DNA of 64,000 bases. Origin: Opitutia bacterium (lineage in GTDB: Bacteria > Verrucomicrobiota > Verrucomicrobiia > Opitutales > Opitutaceae). The notes below the pieces were generated by a model that was given only the letters and a program-made list of their open reading frames with translations, searched no databases and was not told where the DNA came from. This document shows, one piece after another, positions 28,299-37,581 of this stretch. The DNA lies in NCBI GenBank assembly GCA_947449835.1, contig CANFSZ010000006.1, positions 1 to 64,000 of the forward strand, in the 5' to 3' direction. Position 1 is the stretch's first letter; each line of letters begins with the position of its first letter. The translations under genes and the position numbers were made by a program.

Positions 28299-30082
28299 CG
28301 CGGTAACTGGAAATAAAACTCCGTGCCTTTTCCTGGTTCGCTCATGCACGCGATACTGCCGCAGTGAGCGACGATGATCTCGCGGGCAATCGCCAAGCCC
28401 AGCCCCGCGCCGGCCTTCGTCTGTCCCGGCGCCCGATAAAAACGCTCAAACACCTGCGCCACACTCTCCGCCGGAATTCCCGGACCCGTGTCGTGAACAG
28501 AAAAACGCACAAAGCCCAACGGCGCCGCCGCGGCCGAGAGCGTGATGACGCCGCCCGGCGAGCTGAATTTCGCGGCGTTGGCGAGCAGGTTGATAAACAC
28601 ATGGCGGATGCGCACTCCATCCACGCGGATTCGACCGAGTTCCTCGGCGCTTCGCACTTCGAGGCGCGCCCCCGCGGCCGTGATAAAACTGCGCGCCTCC
28701 GCCGCGATCTCGGCGAGCAGTTCGCTCACAGAAATTTCCGTGAGATCGAGCGAGGTCGCGCCGGCTTCAAGGCGCGTCAAATCGAGCAAGTTGTCGAGAA
28801 TGCGCAGCAACCGGTCTGCATCGTCGCGCGCGGTCTCGAGTAACTCACGTTGCGCCGGTGCGAGCGCACCGACGTTTTGCTCGAGCAAAAGATAAATCGC
28901 GAGACGCAGGCTTGTGAGCGGAGTCTTGAGCTCGTGGCTGACGGTGCCCGCGAGATTTGTTTTAGCATCATCGAGCAGGCGAAACTGGGTCACATCTTGA
29001 AGAATGATCGCAGCGCCCTTGAAGGCCGTGAGCGTGTCGCCGATCGCGAGGATGCGCGGCAGGTAATACCGCACTTCGCGATCCAAGCGGAAGGAGACGA
29101 CGTGGCGATAATCCGTGGGCAAATAATGCTGGCCCGACGCCATCACCTGCGCGAGCGGCTCGGCGAGCTCCGGTGGAAAGCGCGCGGGGAAATCCGGTGA
29201 TTGCACGAGACGCTCGGCCGCGGGATTGCGCACCGTGTGCGTGCCGTCGTTCTCCAAAACAAACACCGGATCTGGCGCCGAGGTGAGCGTCGCCTCCATC
29301 GTGCGCTGCGTGCGTACGACGTGGGCCAACGTCGCATCGCGGTAAGCGCGGAGTTTGGCGGACATGTGGTTAAACGCGCGTGCGAGTTGCCCGAGTTCGT
29401 CCCGCGAACGCTCCGGCACTTCCTGGTCGAGGTTGCCATCGCCGATGGCGAGTACCGAAGCGGTGAGTTCCTGAATCGGTTGCAGGAGAAAACTTGAAAA
29501 CCGCCACGCCAAAACCAACGAGAGGAGCAACGCCGCCGCGATGCCGCCGAGCACAACGTACAGCGTCGTAGTCGCGAGAGATTCAGCGCGCGCCGCGGTT
29601 GCCAACGCAGCGGCATAGTCACGGCGGTTGAGTTCTTCGATGGCGGCGAAGAGTCGATAAAGCGCGGTCTCGAGACGTTGCGTCGTCGGCAGCGAACCGG
29701 GCCCACCCAAACGCAGCGCCGCTCCGGCCTGCTGAGTATAATCGTGCAACGCTTCATCAAGCGCCGCGATCAAGGGCGCGCGTGAACCGGCCGCTGCGGC
29801 GGTCGATTGCGCCATGAGCTCACGCGTAAACGACGCGCGCGCGTCATCAAAAATCCGCTGAGCCTCAAGCGGATCTGAGCGGGCCGAAACGGATGTCGCG
29901 CGACTCATCGCCATGGCCGCCGCGCGCATCCGCTGGCTGGCCAACACCGCAGCGTAGTCCGCGATCAACTCGCGTTGCATCGAGCCGGTGAATTGTCGGC
30001 TCACGATCACTGCGTAGCTGCCCGTCGCGAGCAACAGCAACAGAAACGGCAATAAACCGAGATGGAGGCGGGTACGCAGCAT
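28295..30082 (-). CDS. Sensor histidine kinase (HAMP-PAS-HisKA-HATPase)
   Basis: The 595-residue protein has a membrane helix at 8-27, a periplasmic helical sensor of about 145 residues, a second helix at 173-194, HAMP (about 195-248: PIQELTASVLAIGDGNLDQEV), a PAS-like domain (about 258-370: SAPDPVFVLENDGTHTVRNPAAERL), the phospho-acceptor H383 in VSHELKTPLTSLR, and an ATPase domain with LLANAAKF, DTGPGIP and GAGLGLAI. It autophosphorylates and should pass phosphate to the response regulator encoded 15 bases upstream. The signal it senses is unknown. Confidence 0.94.
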   Translation of the reverse strand: MLRTRLHLGLLPFLLLLLATGSYAVIVSRQFTGSMQRELIADYAAVLASQRMRAAAMAMSRATSVSARSDPLEAQRIFDDARASFTRELMAQSTAAAAGSRAPLIAALDEALHDYTQQAGAALRLGGPGSLPTTQRLETALYRLFAAIEELNRRDYAAALATAARAESLATTTLYVVLGGIAAALLLSLVLAWRFSSFLLQPIQELTASVLAIGDGNLDQEVPERSRDELGQLARAFNHMSAKLRAYRDATLAHVVRTQRTMEATLTSAPDPVFVLENDGTHTVRNPAAERLVQSPDFPARFPPELAEPLAQVMASGQHYLPTDYRHVVSFRLDREVRYYLPRILAIGDTLTAFKGAAIILQDVTQFRLLDDAKTNLAGTVSHELKTPLTSLRLAIYLLLEQNVGALAPAQRELLETARDDADRLLRILDNLLDLTRLEAGATSLDLTEISVSELLAEIAAEARSFITAAGARLEVRSAEELGRIRVDGVRIRHVFINLLANAAKFSSPGGVITLSAAAAPLGFVRFSVHDTGPGIPAESVAQVFERFYRAPGQTKAGAGLGLAIAREIIVAHCGSIACMSEPGKGTEFYFQLPR

Positions 30083-30097
30083 CGCGAGCGGGTGCGT

Positions 30098-31432
30098 TTA
30101 AAGCAGGCCGAGTTTCTGGCGCTTGCGGTACAACGTGGCCGGATCGATGCCGAGGATGCGCGCGGCTTCATCCAGCGTAGTCGTGGTCGCAAGAATCCGG
30201 CGCAGGTGCTCCGTCTCGAGCGCATCCACCGTGACGCGCGCCCCGACGTTGATCGCGGCATCGATCGGCGCGCCCAACGTATCCGGCAAATCGGCCAGCT
30301 CGATCGTTTCATGAGCCGCGAGGATCACGGCGCGTTCCACGACGTTGCTCAATTCTCGGAGATTGCCCGGCCACCCATAGGCCACAAATGCCGCTTTCAC
30401 GGCGGGCGCGTAAGCGATGATTTTTTTACCCAAACGCGCGGCAAAATGCAGACGATAACTTTCCGCCAGCGCCAGCAAATCGCCCGGCCGCTCGCGCAAA
30501 GCGGGCAACGTCACCGCGATGACGTTGAGCCGATAAAAAAGATCTTCCCGGAAACGCCCCGCCTTCACTTCGGCCGCGAGATCGCGGTTAGTCGCAGCGA
30601 TGACGCGGACTTGCGCGCGGCGCGGCGTGGTCTCACCCACGCGTTCGTATTCGCGCTCCTGGAGAAGTCGCAGGAGCTTAGGTTGGATGGCGAGCGGCAG
30701 TTCGCCGATCTCATCGAGAAACAACGTCCCGCCCGCGGCCGCGGCAACTTTGCCCACGGTATCGGCGACGGCGCCCGTGAATGAGCCTTTCATGTGACCG
30801 AACAACTCGCTCTCCAACAACTCGCGCGAAAGCGACGGACAGTTGACCGTCACAAAGGCGGCGTCGCGTTGCGCGCTACGCCGATGCAGTGCGCGCGCGA
30901 GCAGGCTTTTGCCGGTGCCGCTGGGGCCGAGTAACAACAGGCTCGCGGGACTCTCGGCCGCCTTAAACGCCATCGCGAGAGCGCGGGCCATGACGGGTTC
31001 GGCTGATTCCAGCGCGATGGGCGGCGCTTCGGCGACGAGATCGGATTCGAGAGCGCGGACGCGATTTTGGAGCGTCGCGGCTTTTTCAATCTTGGCGAGC
31101 ACGGCGCGGATCTGATCCGGCGTGAAAGGTTTCGGGATAAAATCAAACGCCCCGCGGCGCATCGCCTCCACCGTCGTGGCGATGTTCGCGTAGGCGGTGA
31201 ACATCACAACCGCGACCGAGGGTTGCAGGTGCAAGATCCGCGCGAGCACATCGAGCCCGTCCTCAGCGCCGAGTTTTAAATCAAGAAACACGGCGTCAAA
31301 AACTTCATCGCCCAAGACCTTCAGCGCGCGGGACCCGGTGGCGGCCTCGACGGCGGGGTGACCAGCGGTCTCGAGGACAATCCGCGTGGTTTTACGGATC
31401 GAAGGCTCGTCGTCGGCAATGAGGACACGCAT
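30098..31432 (-). CDS. NtrC-family sigma-54-dependent response regulator
   Basis: The 444-residue protein has a receiver domain with phospho-acceptor D51 (VFLDLK), T79 and K101, a sigma-54 AAA+ domain with Walker A GPSGTGKS (169-176), the sigma-54 loop as GSFTGA (216-221; the usual form is GAFTGA), Walker B GTLFLDEIGELP, and a C-terminal Fis-type HTH (LDEAARILGIDPATLYRKRQKLGLL). It activates RpoN promoters. It is the first gene of the four-gene operon, so it may drive expression of targets that include this operon; I could not identify a convincing -24/-12 site. Confidence 0.94.
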   Translation of the reverse strand: MRVLIADDEPSIRKTTRIVLETAGHPAVEAATGSRALKVLGDEVFDAVFLDLKLGAEDGLDVLARILHLQPSVAVVMFTAYANIATTVEAMRRGAFDFIPKPFTPDQIRAVLAKIEKAATLQNRVRALESDLVAEAPPIALESAEPVMARALAMAFKAAESPASLLLLGPSGTGKSLLARALHRRSAQRDAAFVTVNCPSLSRELLESELFGHMKGSFTGAVADTVGKVAAAAGGTLFLDEIGELPLAIQPKLLRLLQEREYERVGETTPRRAQVRVIAATNRDLAAEVKAGRFREDLFYRLNVIAVTLPALRERPGDLLALAESYRLHFAARLGKKIIAYAPAVKAAFVAYGWPGNLRELSNVVERAVILAAHETIELADLPDTLGAPIDAAINVGARVTVDALETEHLRRILATTTTLDEAARILGIDPATLYRKRQKLGLL

Positions 31433-31642
31433 GGTCGAGAGTTATTTGAAAAAGCGAAGGGCCAAGACCGAAAGCGCGGGCATAAAGGGATTTAACTTAC
31501 GCGCAGAGCGAGAATCCGGGCGCAACGTAGCGCTTAAGACCCAACTAGCCCCACGAGGTTCCCGGCGGCGGCGGCTAAAGATTTTTTTCTTTAGTCGAAT
31601 GCCGTCGATAAAGTCTCTACGCCTGAACCTTCAAAACCCGCC

Positions 31643-32872
31643 ATGGCGCTTCCCAGCAATCCCTCTCTCCGGTCTGAAACCGGCCCCATCGTTCCTCCAC
31701 CGCGCGTGGCCGATCTCGAAATCAAAGACGCGCAGCTGATTTTCAGCGCTGTATGGTACGATCTTCAGGCGGAATTCGGCCGCGAAAATCTGCGTTTCCC
31801 CAAGGAATTCATCCTCCTCGGCGGTGCCCCCGGCGCCGGCAAAGGCACCAACACCCGCTTCATTGCTCAAGCGCGCGGTCTAACCTGCGAGCCGGTCGTC
31901 ATCAGCGCGTTGCTCGACACGCCTGAAGCCAAACGGCTCAAGGACGGAGGCAACATGGTCGGCGACCGCGAGGTGATCGGATTGCTGCTACGCCGGTTGT
32001 TGCACGAAGAATTTCGCGACGGCGTCATCCTCGATGGTTTTCCGCGCACCAAGGTTCAGGTCGAATGCTTAAAGTTGCTCGTGGATAAGATGCACGGGTT
32101 GCGCCGCGAGTTTTACTCGACGCCGTTGAGCATCCATTTTCGCCAGCCCACGATTCACATCATGGTGTTGTTTGTGGACGAGAAGACGTCGGTGGACCGC
32201 CAACTTTTCCGCGGACGCGAGGTCAAAGCCCACAACGAAGAAGTCCGCCGCACCGGCGTGGGCGAATTGCTCGAAGAGCGCGCCACCGATTTCGACCAAG
32301 CGCTGGCGCAACGACGTTATCGCGTGTTTAAGGAGCAAACGTGGGACGCGCTCCAAGAGCTGAAGGAAATTTTTCACTACCATTTCGTCAACGCGCAGGG
32401 CTCGGTCGACGAAGTCGAGCGCAACATCCAGCACGAGCTCGAATACCAGAGCACGCTTGAGCTCGACCCGCGCACGGTGGATCGACTACGCGCGATTCCC
32501 GTGGCGAGCGAGATCATCATTCACGCGCGTCAGGAGCTCGTACGCCGCCTCGATGGCTACGAACTGGAACACGCCGAACTCTTCGGCCGGGTGGCGGCTT
32601 TCATCGAAAAAAAGATGATGCCGATCGTGCTGCGCCACGCGATCTCAGGCGTTGCCTTGGTCAACGCCGAGGATCCGTGCCTAGAAGATCCCGTCGCACT
32701 GGCGATGTTGATCGATATTTTTTCCGAACGAGGCTACCACGCGGCCGTGGATTTGCACCGCATCGAGATCCCCGAACACTTCGACCTCAAGACCGGCCAG
32801 ATCAAATGCCGGTTGAAAAAAGTCTACCGCATCCAAGTGCGTTTCCCGGGCTCGGAAATTCGCCGCGGCTAA
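31643..32872 (+). CDS. Adenylate-kinase-like nucleotide kinase with extra C-terminal domain
   Basis: The 409-residue protein has P-loop GGAPGAGKGTN at 60-70, RLKDGGNMVGDREVIGLLLRRLL (the nucleotide-binding equivalent of adenylate kinase GDMLR/LVPDE regions) and VILDGFPRTKVQVECL, the DGFPRT signature. Normal adenylate kinases have 180-230 residues; here about 55 precede the P-loop and about 140 follow the kinase part (from about residue 270: RTVDRLRAIPVASEIIIHARQEL onward), with no fold I recognise. Whether it phosphorylates AMP or another nucleotide is open. It is monocistronic, divergent from the two-component operon. Confidence 0.82.
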   Translation: MALPSNPSLRSETGPIVPPPRVADLEIKDAQLIFSAVWYDLQAEFGRENLRFPKEFILLGGAPGAGKGTNTRFIAQARGLTCEPVVISALLDTPEAKRLKDGGNMVGDREVIGLLLRRLLHEEFRDGVILDGFPRTKVQVECLKLLVDKMHGLRREFYSTPLSIHFRQPTIHIMVLFVDEKTSVDRQLFRGREVKAHNEEVRRTGVGELLEERATDFDQALAQRRYRVFKEQTWDALQELKEIFHYHFVNAQGSVDEVERNIQHELEYQSTLELDPRTVDRLRAIPVASEIIIHARQELVRRLDGYELEHAELFGRVAAFIEKKMMPIVLRHAISGVALVNAEDPCLEDPVALAMLIDIFSERGYHAAVDLHRIEIPEHFDLKTGQIKCRLKKVYRIQVRFPGSEIRRG

Positions 32873-32892
32873 GTTCCCTGCCCGTCAGACGT

Positions 32893-32915
32893 GCCCGGCG
32901 TGACTCAAGCCGGGC
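32893..32915. terminator. Hairpin between convergent genes
   Basis: An inverted repeat GCCCGGC / GCCGGGC with a nine-base loop sits between the converging kinase and permease genes. There is no T run on either side, so termination is only suggested by position. Confidence 0.35.
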
Positions 32916-32918
32916 GCA

Positions 32919-34160
32919 TCACTCGTAGCGCAGCGCCTCGATCGGATCGAGCGCAGCGGCTTTCCACGCGGGGTAAAAACCAAAGCCCACGCCGATCCCG
33001 CAGCACACCAGCAAACCCGCGAGCGCCCAGCCCCAAGGGAAAACCACCGAGGCGCTCAGCAGCAACGCGAGGCCATTGCCCGCGCCAACTCCGAGCAAGA
33101 TGCCGACCAAGCCACCGGCGACCGAGATCGCGACTGACTCGATGAGAAATTGCGTGAGGATGCTGATTTTCCGCGCACCGATCGATTTACGAATACCAAT
33201 CTCCTTGGTGCGCTCGGTCACGCTCACGAGCATGATATTCATGATGCCGACCCCTGCAGCGAGGAGCGCAATCGCACTGATCACAAACGCGCCGGCGCTG
33301 ATCGCATCGGCGACTTTGGCGAAGGCGGCGATGAGTGAATCGTTGGAGTAGATTTCAAAATCATTTTCCTGCTCAGGCCGCAGGCCGCGCACGATGCGCA
33401 TCGCGGTCACGATTTTATCCAGCGTCTCGTTGTAGCGATCCTGCGACGGAGCTTGGATCGCGATGCTGATGCTCCGACGAGCGCGGCCAAAATCGATCAC
33501 GAAACGCGTGATCGGAATGATCAAGATACCATCCTGGGAATTACCAAAGGAAGAACCGCGCTCCGCAAACGTGCCGATTACGGTGTAGGTTTTGCCGGAG
33601 ACTTTCACGAGTTTGCCCAAGGGTGTCTCGTTGGGAAACAGCCGGGATACAATCGTCTGGCCGATGATGATCACGGGACGAGCCAGCTCGACATCGGCCG
33701 GGGTCAGATTGCGACCGATACCGATGCTGTATTGATTGGCGGTGAGAAAATGTTCGTTGCTACCACCGAAATTGAGTCCGGGGCTCGTCTTGCGATTTTC
33801 ATAAGTAGCCTGAACGACGCCTTCATTATTGAAGGTCTTGAGGCAGACAACATCGGTGTAACCTTCGATGAGTTGAGCGAAACGGAGCGCGTTAGGCAGC
33901 GTGATGTCGCGACGATTTTCGAAGCGACGACGATTGGCTCCATCGCTGGAAATTCCGATCGGATTTTTCCCGACTTGAATGATATTAGAGCCCAAGAAAC
34001 TGAGGCCGGACTCGACGGACTGACGCAGCGCTGAGACCGCGGTCATCACGCCGATGACAGAAAAAACGCCGATCGTAATCCCGAGCATCGTGAGCGCCGA
34101 ACGCAGCTTATTCACGCCCAGAGAGCCGAGGGCCATGCGGAGAATTTCGGTAAATTTCAT
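32919..34160 (-). CDS. MacB/FtsX-type ABC transporter permease (second permease)
   Basis: From ATG 34160 ([41 protein letters not shown]) the protein has 413 residues, with an N-terminal membrane helix, a large periplasmic MacB core (about 45-280), and three C-terminal helices including [33 protein letters not shown], the coupling segment of this family, and the terminal [17 protein letters not shown]. It starts seven bases after the stop of the first permease. The family moves lipids, peptides or drugs from the inner membrane or periplasm by mechanotransmission rather than transporting through the membrane. Confidence 0.9.
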   Translation of the reverse strand: [413 protein letters not shown]

Positions 34161-34167
34161 GCGCGTC

Positions 34168-35418
34168 TTATTCGTAACGCAGCGCCACCACCGGATCGAG
34201 GCGAGAGGCGCCCCACGCCGGCGCAAAACCGGATATGATGCCCGTCAAAATGGAAACCGCCATACTGATAAAAACGAGGCTCACCGAGAATTCGACGGGG
34301 ATAGCCGGAAACGCCGCGCCGACCGCCAACACGAGCCCATAAGTCAGCCCGAGGCCCACGAAGCCGCCGATCAGACAAATCGAAACGGCCTCAATCAAAA
34401 ACTGCAGCAAGATCGTCCGGCGGCGCGCGCCGAGGGCTTTGCGCGTACCGATCTCCTTCGTGCGCTCTTTCACGGAAACGAAGGTGATGTTCATGATGCC
34501 GATGGCGCCGACGAAAAGCGAAAGTCCCGTGATAAATAATCCCGCGAGAGCGATGCCTTGCTTGATCGGATCGAGTTGAGCTTTGAAGGCGCCTTGTTCG
34601 TTGATGTTAAAATTATCGCGTTCGCCGGGGAGTTGAGCGCGCACGCGGCGCATCGCACCGGTGAGCTCTTCGCGAGCATCGGCCACGCGCGTTTTGTCGG
34701 TGATCTTCACGCGAATCTCGGCGCCACGGCGCACACTGAAATATTTCCGAAACGCCTCGAGCGGTAAGATCGCCTGATTATCGAAGGAAAAGAGCCCGAG
34801 AAAAGAGCCTTGTTTCGCGACGACGCCGATAACCGTAAACGGATGCCCACCAATCATGACGGTCTGATCGATGGAGGAGCGGTTTTGAAAGAGCGCTTCG
34901 GCGACGTCGAAGCCCAACACGCAGACAGGTCGACCGCCGGCGGCTTCAGTGTCATTAAACAGGCGGCCTTCGGAAAAATCGGCGCTGATGAGTCGGCCGT
35001 AGTCGGCGGTTGTGCCTATCGTGAAGACTCCGCTGACTTTATTTTCACCGGCCTTGACCGAATTCCCGCGGGCGGAAACGGGCACCGCGACTTCGAGCAG
35101 AGAGTTGGGCGTCTGTTCGATGATATGGTTGAGCTTGTCGGCATCTTCAGGGCGGATGGGCGGGCGATTGGCGTAGTTCCACCAATCTTCGACGCCGCCC
35201 CAAGGCCATTTCTGGACGTAGAGGACGTCGTCGCCGAGCATCGCGAGGCTTTTTGTAAAACCCGTGTCGATGCCACGGATGGCCGTACCCATGAGCGTGA
35301 CGGCGACGATGCCAATGATGACCCCGAGCGCCGTGAGCACCGAACGCAGCTTGTTCGCGCGGATCTGAGCGAAGGCGATGCGAAAGGACTCGGTGAGCTC
35401 GTAAAGGAGACGCTTCAT
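34168..35418 (-). CDS. MacB/FtsX-type ABC transporter permease (first permease)
   Basis: The 416-residue protein has the same topology as its neighbour (FAQIRANKLRSVLTALGVIIGIVAVTLMGTAI, large periplasmic core, VSVKERTKEIGTRKALGARRRTILLQFLIEAVSICLIGG, and end PAWGASRLDPVVALRYE). The two permeases are clearly related but diverged, suggesting duplication followed by specialisation into a heterodimer that shares one ATPase. It starts 21 bases after the ATPase gene. Confidence 0.9.
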   Translation of the reverse strand: MKRLLYELTESFRIAFAQIRANKLRSVLTALGVIIGIVAVTLMGTAIRGIDTGFTKSLAMLGDDVLYVQKWPWGGVEDWWNYANRPPIRPEDADKLNHIIEQTPNSLLEVAVPVSARGNSVKAGENKVSGVFTIGTTADYGRLISADFSEGRLFNDTEAAGGRPVCVLGFDVAEALFQNRSSIDQTVMIGGHPFTVIGVVAKQGSFLGLFSFDNQAILPLEAFRKYFSVRRGAEIRVKITDKTRVADAREELTGAMRRVRAQLPGERDNFNINEQGAFKAQLDPIKQGIALAGLFITGLSLFVGAIGIMNITFVSVKERTKEIGTRKALGARRRTILLQFLIEAVSICLIGGFVGLGLTYGLVLAVGAAFPAIPVEFSVSLVFISMAVSILTGIISGFAPAWGASRLDPVVALRYE

Positions 35419-35439
35419 GTGGGCGGGGCGAAACGCGGC

Positions 35440-36174
35440 TCAATAGACTGAGCCGTCGCTCTCGATCAGACCATCACGCAGCCGAACGATGCGGCGGGCA
35501 TGGCGCGCGATGTCTTCTTCGTGCGTGACGACGATCAAGGTGTTGCCCTGCTCGTAGAGTTGCTCGAACAGCGCCATGATTTCGACACCCGTCTTGGAAT
35601 CGAGATTACCCGTGGGCTCATCGGCGAGGATGATCGAGGGCGAATTGACGAGAGCGCGGGCAATGGCGACGCGTTGGCGTTGGCCGCCGGAGAGCTCGTT
35701 GGGTTTGTGATGGAGGCGCGAACCGAGGCCGACGTTTTCCAAAGCGCGGATGGCGCGGGCGCGGCGTTCGGCGGGCGCGTAGCCGGCGTAGATGAGAGGC
35801 AACTCGACGTTGGCCAGAGCGGTGGAACGCGGGAGTAGATTAAACGTTTGAAAAACAAAGCCGATCTCGCGGTTGCGGATGTCGGCGAGTTCGTCGTCGA
35901 TCATGGAAGCGACGTTCTTGCCGTTGAATTCGTAACGGCCGGCGGTGGGCGTATCGAGGCAACCCAGCATGTTCATGAGGGTGGACTTGCCGGAGCCGGA
36001 AGGGCCCATGATCGCGAGGTATTCGTTGCGATGGATCTGCACCGAAACGCCGCGCAAGGCGTGGATGGTCTCTTCGCCCATTTCGTAGAGCTTGGTGACG
36101 CCGGCGATGTCGATGACGAGAGGGCCTGCCGGGCGCGTGAGGCGGCTGGCGGCGGGGGCTGATGAAGGAATCAT
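35440..36174 (-). CDS. MacB/LolD-type ABC transporter ATP-binding protein
   Basis: The 244-residue protein has Walker [10 protein letters not shown] (57-65), Q-loop [11 protein letters not shown], signature [15 protein letters not shown], Walker [17 protein letters not shown] and the H-loop VVTHEEDIA. The TGNLDS-type D-loop and short length fit the LolD/MacB-NBD subclass. It lies between the HlyD-like adaptor gene (42 bases) and the permeases (21 bases). Confidence 0.93.
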   Translation of the reverse strand: MIPSSAPAASRLTRPAGPLVIDIAGVTKLYEMGEETIHALRGVSVQIHRNEYLAIMGPSGSGKSTLMNMLGCLDTPTAGRYEFNGKNVASMIDDELADIRNREIGFVFQTFNLLPRSTALANVELPLIYAGYAPAERRARAIRALENVGLGSRLHHKPNELSGGQRQRVAIARALVNSPSIILADEPTGNLDSKTGVEIMALFEQLYEQGNTLIVVTHEEDIARHARRIVRLRDGLIESDGSVY

Positions 36175-36216
36175 GACGTGGAGGCGTTGGCGGAAAGGGC
36201 GAGGGCCGCGCGCAAA

Positions 36217-37581
36217 TTATTTCTTGTCCTCTTCGATCTTGGGTTTCTCAAGCTGGACCCTGGCGCCGTCTTTGAGTTTGCGACTGATGGCGGCGTAACT
36301 GCCGGAGACAATTTCTTCGCCAGATTTCACGCCGCTTTTGATTTCGATGGAGGTATTGTCCGCGATGCCGGTGTCGACTTTGCGGAGTTCGACGATGTCG
36401 CCTTTTTTCACGAAGACCACGCGGTCGAGTTTTACTTTGTTGCGCCGGGCTTCTTCCCGCTCGTTGGCGACGTCGAGGTCGTTGCCCGATTTCTCGCGGG
36501 TTTCCTTGGCTTTATCTTTTTGGAGATCTTCGGAGGTTTTGCCGCCGGCGGCGCGAACGGTGACACTTTGCACCGGAACGGAGATGACGTTTTCCACCGT
36601 CTGCGTTTCGATATCGACCGTCGCGCTCATGCCGGGACGAAGTTTGACGTCGCGATCGGCGATACGGATTTTCACGAGGAAGTTCGTCACTTCATCGCTG
36701 TTGAGCATCTGATTGGAACCGGCGCCGGAGCCACCGGCACCTTGTGCCGAGCTAGAGATTTCGTAAACGGAGCCGGCGAATTTTCGGCCAGGGAAGGCGT
36801 CGATGGAGATCACTGTTTTATCATCGATCTTCACGTTTACGATGTCGTTTTCGTTCACCTTTACGCGAACCTCCATGTTGGTGAGATCAGCCACGCGCAT
36901 GATCTCCGTGCCGGTGAAACTGCTTTGGGCGACGACGCGTTCACCGACTTCGCTGGTGAGGGAACTGATCGAGCCATCCATCGGCGCGTAAATGGTGGTT
37001 TTATTTAGTTGGTCGCGAGATTGGCTAAGAGACGCTTCAGTGCGACGAATCTGAGCCTGATAATTTTCGACGTTGGCTTGGGCGACTTCGAGGAGAGTTT
37101 TCGTGGCGGTGTAATCCGACTCGGAGATGAGGTTTTTTTTATGGAGCTCCTCGGATTGGGCGAAATCCTGGACGGCCTTCATGAGTTGAGCTTTGCCGAG
37201 GACGGCGGTGGCTTTGGCGGAGGCGAGCGCAGCCTCTTGTTGCTCGAGTTGAGCCTGATAAGTGTCGGGTTTAATCTTAACCAGCAGCGCGCCCTTCTTG
37301 ATGGTCTGCCCTTCGATTACGGGGATGGCGATGATTTCACCGGCGACTTCGGGGGAAATTTTAACCTCCGTCTCGGGCTGGATTTTACCCGTGGCGGTGA
37401 CGAGCTGGGTGATTGTTTTAACCACAGCTTTTTCGATGGTGACCACCTGGCCTATATCGGTTTTTTTATTTTTAAAATAAGCCGCGGCGCCGAGGCCGAC
37501 AACGAGCAAGAGGGCGCCGATGACGATGTATTTCGTCTTGGACTTTTTGACGGCAACAGGCGCGGGAGCGGAGGCATTCAT
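36217..37581 (-). CDS. MacA/HlyD-type periplasmic adaptor (membrane fusion protein)
   Basis: The 454-residue protein has one N-terminal membrane helix (YIVIGALLLVVGLGAAAYF, about 18-36), a lipoyl/barrel-sandwich domain (TQLVTATGKIQPETEVKISPEVAGEIIAIPVIEGQTIKKGALLVKI), a helical hairpin (QLEQQEAALASAKATAVLGKAQLMKAV; SLSQSRDQLNKTTIYAPMDGSISSL), a beta-barrel domain and a charged C-terminal insertion (about 370-410: KTSEDLQKDKAKETREKSGN) not typical of MacA. It is the first gene of the export operon and would link the permeases to an outer-membrane TolC-like channel, which is not in this window. Confidence 0.92.
   Translation of the reverse strand: MNASAPAPVAVKKSKTKYIVIGALLLVVGLGAAAYFKNKKTDIGQVVTIEKAVVKTITQLVTATGKIQPETEVKISPEVAGEIIAIPVIEGQTIKKGALLVKIKPDTYQAQLEQQEAALASAKATAVLGKAQLMKAVQDFAQSEELHKKNLISESDYTATKTLLEVAQANVENYQAQIRRTEASLSQSRDQLNKTTIYAPMDGSISSLTSEVGERVVAQSSFTGTEIMRVADLTNMEVRVKVNENDIVNVKIDDKTVISIDAFPGRKFAGSVYEISSSAQGAGGSGAGSNQMLNSDEVTNFLVKIRIADRDVKLRPGMSATVDIETQTVENVISVPVQSVTVRAAGGKTSEDLQKDKAKETREKSGNDLDVANEREEARRNKVKLDRVVFVKKGDIVELRKVDTGIADNTSIEIKSGVKSGEEIVSGSYAAISRKLKDGARVQLEKPKIEEDKK

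Noticed and set aside
31433-31642. Possible -24/-12 promoter upstream of the response-regulator operon and a small CTAAAG/CTTTAG hairpin at 31575-31594
   Set aside because: No GG-N10-GC element of convincing quality was found, and the hairpin has a six-base stem with a T-only loop; neither supports a feature.
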